From positions 60,530-124,529 of the forward strand of contig JAJDNM010000090.1 of NCBI GenBank assembly GCA_022340665.1: DNA of 64,000 bases, read 5' to 3'. Under the pieces are notes generated by a model. The model was not told the DNA's origin, did not search any database, and saw only the letters and a list, made by a program, of their open reading frames with translations. The position numbers and the translations under genes are program-made. Source of the DNA: Acidobacteriota bacterium. GTDB lineage: Bacteria; Acidobacteriota; Thermoanaerobaculia; Thermoanaerobaculales; Sulfomarinibacteraceae. Below are positions 43,115 to 49,933 of this stretch, one piece after another. Each line of letters opens with the position of its first letter. Position 1 is the first letter of the stretch.

Positions 43115-44215
43115 ATGGCAAAAGTATTGAAATTTCTCTTGATTGTAGTGGTTGTCGCCGGCGCCGCCGGAGGCATCTACGCGTGGGTCGGATCGCGCGA
43201 CACGGATGAGAACGGGAACACCCTGATCGAGGCCGAAATCGGCTCGATTACCGAGAAGGCTCTGGCCGTAGGCCAGATCGAGCCGCGCGAACGATTCCAG
43301 GTCAAATCGAAGATCTCCGGCATCGTCGCGCGCTGCTTCGTGGAGGTTGGCGACACCGTCGATCGGGGCGATGCCCTCTTCGAGATAGCGCCCGATCCCA
43401 CCCCGCAGGAGCTCCTGAACGTGAGCCATCGCGTCCACTCGTCGGAGGCCACGTATCTGAAGGCCAAGGCGGATTTCGAACGAGGCCAGGAGCTGCATGA
43501 CGATGGACTGATGGCGAAGGGTGACCTCGATGCTCTCCGCGAGAGCTTCGAGCTCGCTCGGATCGCACGTCAGCAGGCGGTCGACAATCGCGATTTGACC
43601 CGCAGCGGTCGTGTCACGGGTGGCGACACCCAGGTCGAAACGATCATTCGGACCACCGCCAGCGGCACCGTTCTCTCCCGAGCGGTCAACGTTGGTGATC
43701 CGGTAGTGCCCCTGACCTCGTACCAGCCCGGCACCGAGCTCGCGGCAGTGGCCGACATGGGAGACCTCATATTCAAGGGGACGGTAGACGAGATCGACGT
43801 CGGCAAAATCGAGGTCGGCATGCCGTGCCGGATCAAGGTTGGCGCCCTGCCCGAAGACATCGTTACTGGCCGCCTCTCGCGCATCGCACCCCAGGCCCAG
43901 AAGAACGAGGGTGCGACCCTCTTCGATGTCGAGATCGAGCTCGATCCGGACCAGCAGGTCACCCTGCGCGCGGGATACTCGGCGAATGCCGACGTCGTGA
44001 TTCGCGAAAAGAACGACATTGTCCTCCTGCCGGAGCGCTTGGTCCTCTTCGAAGACGAAAAGACCTTCGTCGAGATCCCCGGTACCGGCCCCGAGGCCGA
44101 GCCGGAGAAGATTGAGGTCGAGCTCGGATTGTCGGACGGCCTGAATGTCGAGATCGTTTCCGGTGTCACCGCGGGTGACCAGGTCGTGCAGCGGCCACCA
44201 AGAGAAATCAGCTGA
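43115..44215 (+). CDS. Periplasmic adaptor (membrane fusion) protein of a MacAB-like exporter
   Basis: The 366-residue protein has an N-terminal membrane anchor (residues 5-24) and HlyD/MacA architecture. A lipoyl half-motif (SKISGIVARCFVEVGDTVDRGDALFEI near 65-92) leads to an alpha-helical hairpin (about 95-155). The second lipoyl half follows (TTASGTVLSRAVNVGDPV near 185-203), then beta-barrel domains with VEVELGLSDGLNVEIVSGV at the end. It should bridge the inner-membrane ABC permeases encoded downstream to an outer-membrane channel. No TolC-like gene is adjacent. Confidence 0.85.
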   Translation: MAKVLKFLLIVVVVAGAAGGIYAWVGSRDTDENGNTLIEAEIGSITEKALAVGQIEPRERFQVKSKISGIVARCFVEVGDTVDRGDALFEIAPDPTPQELLNVSHRVHSSEATYLKAKADFERGQELHDDGLMAKGDLDALRESFELARIARQQAVDNRDLTRSGRVTGGDTQVETIIRTTASGTVLSRAVNVGDPVVPLTSYQPGTELAAVADMGDLIFKGTVDEIDVGKIEVGMPCRIKVGALPEDIVTGRLSRIAPQAQKNEGATLFDVEIELDPDQQVTLRAGYSANADVVIREKNDIVLLPERLVLFEDEKTFVEIPGTGPEAEPEKIEVELGLSDGLNVEIVSGVTAGDQVVQRPPREIS

Positions 44216-44217
44216 TG

Positions 44218-44331
44218 AATTCGGATTTCGGATTTCGGAATTCGGAACTCCCGCTCGCCCTGTGCTGTGACGGCGTGGTCGGGTGGCTGGTAATTCAGAA
44301 TTCAGACTTCAGAATTCGGAATTCGGGCCGG
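44218..44331. repeat. Heptamer-phased inverted element between adaptor and first permease
   Basis: Left words are GAATTCG, GATTTCG, GATTTCG, GAATTCG. Right words are AATTCAG, AATTCAG, ACTTCAG, AATTCGG. The GC-rich loop holds CTCGCCC and GGTGG fragments. Confidence 0.65.
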
Positions 44332-44342
44332 AAGGCCTGACC

Positions 44343-45572
44343 ATGACGGGGTTTGGCACCTTCTTCCGTCAGCTGGGACGCGACCTGTGGAGCCAGAAGC
44401 TGCGCACATTCCTCACGACCTTCGGCATCATTTGGGGCACGGTCGCGGTGAGCCTGTTGCTCGCGTTCGGGAATGGCCTCCACCGGCAGATGATCAAGAC
44501 CACAGCAGGTCTCGGCGACCGGATCGTCATCGCCTGGCCGATGCGCACATCGATGGTCTACGAGGGCCTCGGCAAGGGCCGCCGGATGCGGATGATGGAA
44601 GAAGACATTCAATACCTGAAGGCTCATGTCGAGTTGATCGATGGAATCTCCGGGGAGTACGAACAAAGCCTCCTGGCACGTTACGGGGATCGGCAGCGGT
44701 CTGTATCCGTGTCCGGCGTGTCCCCGGTCTACGGAACGATGCGTAACATGATCCCCGCGGTGGGTGGACGTTTTATCAACGATCTCGACGTGGAGAAGCG
44801 CCGCCGGGTGGTCTTCGTGGGCAACGAGCTGGCCGACGATCTGTTCGGGACTCAGGAGGCCGTGGGTGAGACTGTCATGCTCCACGGCTCCCCGTTTTTG
44901 GTGGTCGGCGTACTGCAGCCCAAGGAGCAGGACTCCTCCTATTCGGGCCGGGATCACTCGAAGATGATCGTTCCGGAGTCGACCTTCCGCGCGATCACCG
45001 GACAGAAGTACATCGACAACTTCATCTACAAGGCACCGAGCCCGGAGTTCAACGACACCCTCAATGATCAGGTACGACAAGCCCTCAGCGGTCGCCTTCG
45101 ATTTCACCCCGATGACGACCAGGCGGTCCAGCTCTGGGATACCAGCGAGATGTTCGTCTTCATGGATGCGTTCATGCTCGGTTTTCAAGTATTTCTCGGC
45201 ATCATGGGTGTGCTGACCCTGGTCGTCGGTGGCATCGGCGTCTCCAACATCATGAACGTGGTGGTCGAGGAGCGGACCCGAGAAATCGGCATCAAGATGG
45301 CGCTCGGCGCTCGCGGCAAGTCGGTGCTGGGACAGTTCATGCTCGAGACCATGGTGTTGACCGCGATCGGTGGTGCCATCGGGCTCGCTATCTCCTATGG
45401 AATCTGCACCGCCTTTCCGACCGACCTCGAAGAGTACGTCGGCCTGCCTACGCTTTCGCCGGCGCTGGCCGTGCTCACCGCCTCGGTTCTCGGACTGGTT
45501 GGCCTGATCGCCGGTTACTTCCCGGCGCGCTCCGCTTCTCACCTCGACCCGGTGGTGGCGATGAAACTGTGA
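44343..45572 (+). CDS. MacB-type ABC transporter permease, first copy
   Basis: The 409-residue protein has the MacB layout: a first membrane helix (LRTFLTTFGIIWGTVAVSLLLAF near 20-42), a periplasmic domain (about 50-285) and three C-terminal FtsX helices. These contain LGIMGVLTLVVGGIGVSNIMNVVVEERTREIGIKMALGAR, the coupling-helix signature. It lacks a fused ATPase, which is encoded separately two genes on. GGAAGG precedes the ATG at 44343. It forms part of an efflux or lipoprotein-release type exporter with the adaptor. Confidence 0.87.
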   Translation: MTGFGTFFRQLGRDLWSQKLRTFLTTFGIIWGTVAVSLLLAFGNGLHRQMIKTTAGLGDRIVIAWPMRTSMVYEGLGKGRRMRMMEEDIQYLKAHVELIDGISGEYEQSLLARYGDRQRSVSVSGVSPVYGTMRNMIPAVGGRFINDLDVEKRRRVVFVGNELADDLFGTQEAVGETVMLHGSPFLVVGVLQPKEQDSSYSGRDHSKMIVPESTFRAITGQKYIDNFIYKAPSPEFNDTLNDQVRQALSGRLRFHPDDDQAVQLWDTSEMFVFMDAFMLGFQVFLGIMGVLTLVVGGIGVSNIMNVVVEERTREIGIKMALGARGKSVLGQFMLETMVLTAIGGAIGLAISYGICTAFPTDLEEYVGLPTLSPALAVLTASVLGLVGLIAGYFPARSASHLDPVVAMKL

Positions 45573-45700
45573 ACTGGAGCAGCGAATTGCGAATTGCGAA
45601 TTGCGAATTGCGAATTTCCCCCCCGGCCGCCCAACCGGTGTTTCCGGGGATGTGGGTGGGAAATCCGAAATCCGAAATCCGAAATCCGAAATGCGTGGGG
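45573..45700. repeat. Heptamer-phased element between the two permease genes
   Basis: The left arm has four near-perfect GAATTGC/GAATTTC words (45584-45615). The core runs CCCCCCCGGCCGCCC to GGGGATGTGGGTGGG. The right arm has four AATCCGA words (45661-45691). The left and right words are related but not exact complements. Confidence 0.7.
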
Positions 45701-45708
45701 TGGGCCGT

Positions 45709-46968
45709 ATGAGGCTTCTCGATTGGCGGGTCGTGGGCCAGCTTTTCCTCAAGGCCTCGTCGCTGCAGCGCAAGCGCGCGACCTTGACCGTTGCCGCCAT
45801 CGCCTGGGGGACCGTGGCCATCATCATGCTGCTCTCCTTTGGCGAGGGACTCAAGCTCCAGCTCATGAAGGGCAAAAGAGGGATGGGCGAGAACATCGCC
45901 GTGTGGTGGCCCGACGAGACCTCGAAGGTCTGGGAGGGGCTCCCGGAAGGCCGACCTATCCGTCCCCGAGTCGACGACATTGACTACCTGCGGGGACGGA
46001 TGACTGCCGCCTCGGGCGTCATAGGAGAGATGACCAGTTGGTCGTCCTCGATGACCTATGGCCAAACGACCATCACCGGCCGGGTGACGGGAGCTCATTG
46101 GGAGTACGGGGAGATTCGCCACCACTTCCCGCAGTCGGGTGGGCGATTCATCAACGCCAATGACGAGCGAGACAAGAGGCGGGTGATCTTTCTCGGCGAC
46201 GCGCTCGCCGAGGAGATCTTCGGTGATGTCGAGCCGGTCGGGGAGACGATGTTCCTCGATCGCGTGCCCTACCTGGTTGTCGGCGTGATGCAGCACAAGA
46301 TGCAGATGGGGACCTACAAGGGACCGGACGAGGACGGTGCGATCATCCCCATCACGACCTTTGCGGCGCAGTTCGGTCGCCAACGGCTGACAAATATCGT
46401 CTTCAAGGTACCCGTCCCCGAGGACATGCCGTTGGCGCGGCAGCAGTTCAACGAATCGCTTGCCGCCAGGTACCGATTCGATCCGACGGACGAGCAGGTG
46501 ACCGGCTTGTGGGACACGGTCGAGGGGGCCAAGGTGATGGCCAACATCATGATTGGCTTGCAGGGCTTCCTCGGCATCATCGGCGCCCTCACCCTGTTCA
46601 TCGGCGGCATCGGCGTCGCCAACATCATGTACGCCGTGGTCAAGGAGAAGACGCGGGAGATCGGCGTGCAGATGGCGCTCGGCGCACGCAGGGGGTGGGT
46701 CACCGGCCCGTTCGTCCTCCAGGGGCTCTCCTACACCCTGGTCGGTGGCGCCCTCGGTCTGGTGATCGCGATGGTTCTGATCATCCTCCTCGGCCTGATC
46801 CCGGTCGAGGGCAACCAGGCCCTCGAGTTCCTCGGCAAGCCGACCCTTTCGTGGCAGATCGCGCTCGCGACGGCGGGGATTCTCGGTGGCATCGGCATCC
46901 TCGCCGGATACTTCCCGGCGCGCCGCGCCGCGACGGTCGATCCGGCGGAGACACTTCGCTATGAATAA
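45709..46968 (+). CDS. MacB-type ABC transporter permease, second copy
   Basis: The 419-residue protein has the same architecture as the preceding one. It starts MRLLDWRVVGQLFLKASSLQRKRATLTVAAIAWGTVAIIMLLSF, followed by a periplasmic domain and three FtsX helices with LGIIGALTLFIGGIGVANIMYAVVKEKTREIGVQMALGARRGW. The sequences are clearly different, so the transporter probably uses a heterodimer of permeases. The start ATG at 45709 has GGGGTGGG upstream; an earlier in-frame ATG at 45691 lies in the repeat array. It ends in the start of another heptamer array. Confidence 0.87.
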   Translation: MRLLDWRVVGQLFLKASSLQRKRATLTVAAIAWGTVAIIMLLSFGEGLKLQLMKGKRGMGENIAVWWPDETSKVWEGLPEGRPIRPRVDDIDYLRGRMTAASGVIGEMTSWSSSMTYGQTTITGRVTGAHWEYGEIRHHFPQSGGRFINANDERDKRRVIFLGDALAEEIFGDVEPVGETMFLDRVPYLVVGVMQHKMQMGTYKGPDEDGAIIPITTFAAQFGRQRLTNIVFKVPVPEDMPLARQQFNESLAARYRFDPTDEQVTGLWDTVEGAKVMANIMIGLQGFLGIIGALTLFIGGIGVANIMYAVVKEKTREIGVQMALGARRGWVTGPFVLQGLSYTLVGGALGLVIAMVLIILLGLIPVEGNQALEFLGKPTLSWQIALATAGILGGIGILAGYFPARRAATVDPAETLRYE

Positions 46969-47040
46969 TGAATTAGGAATTCGGAATGAGGAATTAGGAA
47001 TTCCCACCCACCCACCCCTGGGGGGTGGACTCGGGAGATT
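46969..47040. repeat. Heptamer array with a four-run C tract (G-quadruplex potential)
   Basis: Words are GAATTAG, GAATTCG, GAATGAG, GAATTAG, GAATTCC, then the core CCCACCCACCCACCCC (47003-47018) and CTGGGGGGTGG. Only the left arm is long. The four C-runs with 1-nt spacers give an intramolecular G4 motif on the minus strand. Confidence 0.65.
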
Positions 47041-47043
47041 GAT

Positions 47044-47784
47044 ATGAACTGGCCCATGAAGAAGAAGAACGGTGCCGCGGCGTCGAACGGCCACATCATC
47101 GACATGCACGCGATCACCAAGGTCTATGACACCGGCAAGATCCAGGTTGAAGCGCTCCGCGGCATCGACCTGAAGGTCAAGAAGGGTGAGTTCGTTGCAA
47201 TCGTCGGGCCGTCGGGGTCCGGGAAGTCGACGTTGCTCAACCTTCTCGGCTGCCTCGACACGCCGACCGGGGGCGAGTACCGCTTGAGCGGCGAGACCGT
47301 GGCCGGCCTCGATCGCGATCAGCTTGCCGACATCCGTAACCGCCGTGTCGGATTCGTCTTCCAGAATTTCAACCTGCTGCCCCAGCTCACGGCCCTCGAA
47401 AACGTCGAGATGCCGATGCTCTTCGGCGGCGTCGGCCGCAAGGAAAGAAAACAGCGCGCAGCGAAGCATCTCGAGTCGGTCGGACTGGGCGATCGCGTGG
47501 AGCACAAGCCGACCGAGCTCTCCGGCGGCCAGATGCAACGCGTCGCCATTGCCCGTGCCCTTTCCATGGAGCCGGACATCGTCCTCGCCGACGAGCCCAC
47601 CGGCAACCTCGACACGGGCTCGGGAACCGACGTCATGGGCGCCCTCCAGGAGCTCTGGGAAGGGGGGGCCACCCTGGTGGTTGTAACGCACGACAAGGCC
47701 CTCGCCAACCGCGCCAACCGGGTGATCGAGATCCGCGACGGGAAGGTCGTTGATGACCATGTCAACGGCAAAATCGAGAATTAG
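47044..47784 (+). CDS. ABC transporter ATP-binding subunit (MacB/LolD type)
   Basis: The 246-residue ATPase has Walker A GPSGSGKSTLLN near residues 58-69, the Q-loop FVFQNFNLLPQLTALENVEMP, signature LSGGQMQRVAIARAL near 160-174, Walker B DIVLADEPTGNLD and the H-loop VVTHD. QNFNLLP and DEPTGNLD are typical of MacB/LolD exporters. It energises the two permeases encoded upstream. Its last codons and stop are read from a GGAATTA-type heptamer array. Confidence 0.92.
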   Translation: MNWPMKKKNGAAASNGHIIDMHAITKVYDTGKIQVEALRGIDLKVKKGEFVAIVGPSGSGKSTLLNLLGCLDTPTGGEYRLSGETVAGLDRDQLADIRNRRVGFVFQNFNLLPQLTALENVEMPMLFGGVGRKERKQRAAKHLESVGLGDRVEHKPTELSGGQMQRVAIARALSMEPDIVLADEPTGNLDTGSGTDVMGALQELWEGGATLVVVTHDKALANRANRVIEIRDGKVVDDHVNGKIEN

Positions 47785-47881
47785 GAATTGGGAATTAGGA
47801 ATTCCCACCCGCCCTCCCGTTCTGAGGCGGTATGGGCGGCATTCCTAATTCCTGACTCCTCACTCCTAATTCGAATTCGAA
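47777..47881. repeat. Heptamer-phased inverted element after the ABC ATPase gene
   Basis: Left words are GAATTAG, GAATTGG, GAATTAG, GAATTCC. The core is CCCACCCGCCCTCCC with GGCGGTATGGGCGG. The right words are ATTCCTA, ATTCCTG, ACTCCTC, ACTCCTA, ATTCG. TACAAT (47906-47911), just beyond, is a candidate -10 for the PilZ gene. Confidence 0.7.
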
Positions 47882-47930
47882 ACGTCGTCTTGAGCGTCTT
47901 CGGGGTACAATATTTGGTGAGGTATCGATC

Positions 47931-48278
47931 ATGCTTGAAGACGAACTCACACCCACCCGGCGGCAGTTCCCCAGGGTCCCGTCCGAAGACGTCGTGATGA
48001 TCCACCGCCTCGGCCCGGCTGAGGAGGAGGAGCAGACGACCGCGCGACAGATCGGCCTCGGCGGTCTCATGATCTCCAGCGTCGAGTCCCTGGGAGTGGA
48101 TTCCTACCTCCGGCTGAAGCTCACCATCGAGGCGGAAGAGGTCGAAGCCACCGGCAGAGTTGTGTGGGAGAAGCCGGCCGAAGACGGATCCTTCGACGTG
48201 GGAATCGCTTTCATTTCAATCGATGCCGCGCATGCGGATACCATCATGCAGAAGCTCGCTGCCATGGGAGCGTCGTAG
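47931..48278 (+). CDS. PilZ-like domain protein
   Basis: The 115-residue protein resembles a stand-alone PilZ domain. An N-terminal Arg motif RRQFPRV (near 10-16) is followed by a beta-barrel with ARQIGLGGLMISS, VDSYLRLKLTIEAEEVEATGRVVWEK and FDVGIAFISID. The c-di-GMP contact [D/N]xSxxG is replaced by QIGLGG, so ligand binding is doubtful. It is cytosolic. It is separated from the ABC operon by a repeat element and may have its own promoter. Confidence 0.68.
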   Translation: MLEDELTPTRRQFPRVPSEDVVMIHRLGPAEEEEQTTARQIGLGGLMISSVESLGVDSYLRLKLTIEAEEVEATGRVVWEKPAEDGSFDVGIAFISIDAAHADTIMQKLAAMGAS

Positions 48279-48284
48279 CTCCGC

Positions 48285-48410
48285 CGCCCGATACTGGATA
48301 CTGGATGTCGGATACCCGATCCGCCCGCCCACCCCTTGACAACCCAGCCTGACGACTTATCGATTTGTTGAACCCAGCATCCAGCATCCAGCATCCAGCA
48401 TCTCGAAACA
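48285..48410. repeat. Heptamer-phased element homologous to the one before mutL
   Basis: It contains GATACTG, GATACTG, GATGTCG, GATACCC, then the core GATCCGCCCGCCCACCCC, TTGACAA and TTATCGATT. These are shared almost base for base with 22705-22765. An ATCCAGC array follows at 48374-48405. Confidence 0.75.
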
Positions 48411-48443
48411 CGTTTGCCCGTGGAATCACTTGTGGAGGCAATC

Positions 48444-48881
48444 ATGGCAGCCGACGCTTTTCTGACCGGAGGATGCCTCTGTGGCGCCATCCGATTCGAA
48501 GTCACGCCCCCGACCAGGTGGTGCGCACACTGTCATTGCTCGCTCTGCCGCCGAGCACACGGCGCAGCCTTCGTGACCTGGTTCGGAGTGGAACGTTCGA
48601 GCTTCGAGCTGGTGACCGGAGCCGATGAGCTGTCTTGGTACCGGTCGACGCCGGCGGCGCGACGCGGTTTCTGCTCGCGATGCGGCTCGACCATCTTTTT
48701 CGAGAGCGAGCGATGGGCCGATGAGGTGCACATCGCCCTCGCCTGCATGGAAGGCGCGATCGACCGTTCGCCGAAAGCGCACGTATTCTATGATTCACAT
48801 GTCGATTGGATCGAGCTCGGTGACGAGCTGCAACGGCTCGGAGGCCCGAGCGGGACGAATCCGATCGAGCCGGCTCGCTGA
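48444..48881 (+). CDS. GFA-family (glutathione-dependent formaldehyde-activating-like / CENP-V) protein
   Basis: The 145-residue zinc-binding protein has the GFA cysteine pattern. It shows GGCLCGAIRFE near residues 9-19, CAHCHCSLCRRAHGAAF near 27-43 and GFCSRCGSTIFFE near 72-84. Family members bind zinc; a formaldehyde-glutathione role is established for only a few, so the substrate here is unknown. GGAGG lies upstream of the chosen ATG. The next gene begins 10 bases after its stop. Confidence 0.85.
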   Translation: MAADAFLTGGCLCGAIRFEVTPPTRWCAHCHCSLCRRAHGAAFVTWFGVERSSFELVTGADELSWYRSTPAARRGFCSRCGSTIFFESERWADEVHIALACMEGAIDRSPKAHVFYDSHVDWIELGDELQRLGGPSGTNPIEPAR

Positions 48882-48891
48882 GGAGGATCTG

Positions 48892-49503
48892 ATGTCGAAA
48901 GCATATGTGTCCTTTCCGCTCGCTGCAATCGGTCTCCTTTTGCTGTTGCACACGGGCTGTGGTTCGGTCGGTAACGCCGCCGGCAGCCCGTCGTCAACGC
49001 CCGGGGTCTCGCAGATCGGTCGGAACCAGGTGAAGGCCGTCGGAGCGGACCTGGAAGGCGTGGTGAGCTACAAGTTCGCCAACGCCAACCTGGGCGACGA
49101 ATGGCTGATCATCACCGTCGCCATCGGTGGTCTGCGGGGTGAAGCGATCGAGATCCGGCAGCAATCGATCTCGGTTCGCACGCCGGACGGCCGCAGCATT
49201 CCTCTGCCGCCCCAGGATGAGTTCATCGAAGCGTACCCCGAGCTGCAGAGCACTCTCCGCCGCGCCCTTGTGGCGAGCGAGCCGCTCGAAGCGACTCGGG
49301 GCGGACGCCGCCCCTGCGAGCTCGATTTCCAGCGAATTCCGGGCACCGGCACGACCCGGACATCGGTGTGGGTGACCCAACGCCAGCTGTGCGTCGGGAT
49401 GCTGAGCTTCCCGGTTCAGGGAGGCGTCCAGCCGGGCAGGTGGAAGCTGGTCATCGAGTTGGAGGAATCGGTCCTCGAGATTCCGTTCCTCCTCGGTGAC
49501 TGA
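48892..49503 (+). CDS. Lipoprotein of unknown function
   Basis: The 203-residue product has a signal peptide with lipobox LLHTGC (Cys near residue 23). It continues as a beta-rich domain with VVSYKFANANLGDEWLIITVAIGG, RQQSISVRTPDGRSIPLPPQDEF and a conserved-looking WKLVIELEESVLEIPFLL at the end. I do not recognise the family. GAGGAGG precedes the ATG. It is probably cotranscribed with the GFA gene. Confidence 0.65.
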   Translation: MSKAYVSFPLAAIGLLLLLHTGCGSVGNAAGSPSSTPGVSQIGRNQVKAVGADLEGVVSYKFANANLGDEWLIITVAIGGLRGEAIEIRQQSISVRTPDGRSIPLPPQDEFIEAYPELQSTLRRALVASEPLEATRGGRRPCELDFQRIPGTGTTRTSVWVTQRQLCVGMLSFPVQGGVQPGRWKLVIELEESVLEIPFLLGD

Positions 49504-49933
49504 GACAGCCGGGTTCCCGGCAATTCGTGTTCGGAAACCCGTATATCCGGGCGCCGTTACTCCGGGTTCTCGGATAATCTTTTTTCGCAACTGACGGCTG
49601 CCCCCACTCGCCAGCCACCTCTGGGAAAGCCAGTAAGGGCCTCTCGCCAGTAAAACGCTGAATCGAAAAGAAGATACGCGTGAGGAGTCCAGAAACGATT
49701 CTTGGTCTCAAAATAAAGACAGGAGTAGCGAGATTTGCTGAACTCGAGGCACGGTTTTTGCGTAGATCTTTGCATCGTGCTTCCGACGACCGACGCTTCA
49801 CCTGAACCGGAACCTGGGACCGGGGTGATTGTTGCTGTCGAAGCAATACACGAGGAAGGAGGTCACAGGGATACCAGAGTCTCTTGAGGAGGGAGTCCGA
49901 CAATTCATTGAGGACTGTTTGGGAGGAAGGACA
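49504..49933. other. Long leader region of the TonB-dependent receptor gene
   Basis: These 430 bp hold no convincing gene. A sigma54-type promoter is at 49748-49761. GGGAGGAAGG directly precedes the receptor ATG. The predicted 5' UTR of about 160 nt leaves space for regulation, but I recognise no riboswitch. Confidence 0.4.
49748..49761 (+). promoter_or_regulatory. Sigma54-type (-24/-12) promoter candidate
   Basis: GGCACGGTTTTTGC has GG and GC separated by exactly 10 bases and matches the consensus TGGCACG-N4-TTGCW except at the first T. The predicted start is near 49773, about 160 bases upstream of the receptor ATG. Confidence 0.5.

Noticed and set aside
49557..49775. 72-codon minus-strand frame upstream of the TonB-dependent receptor
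   Set aside because: It has no ribosome site, unusual composition and overlaps the promoter of the receptor gene.
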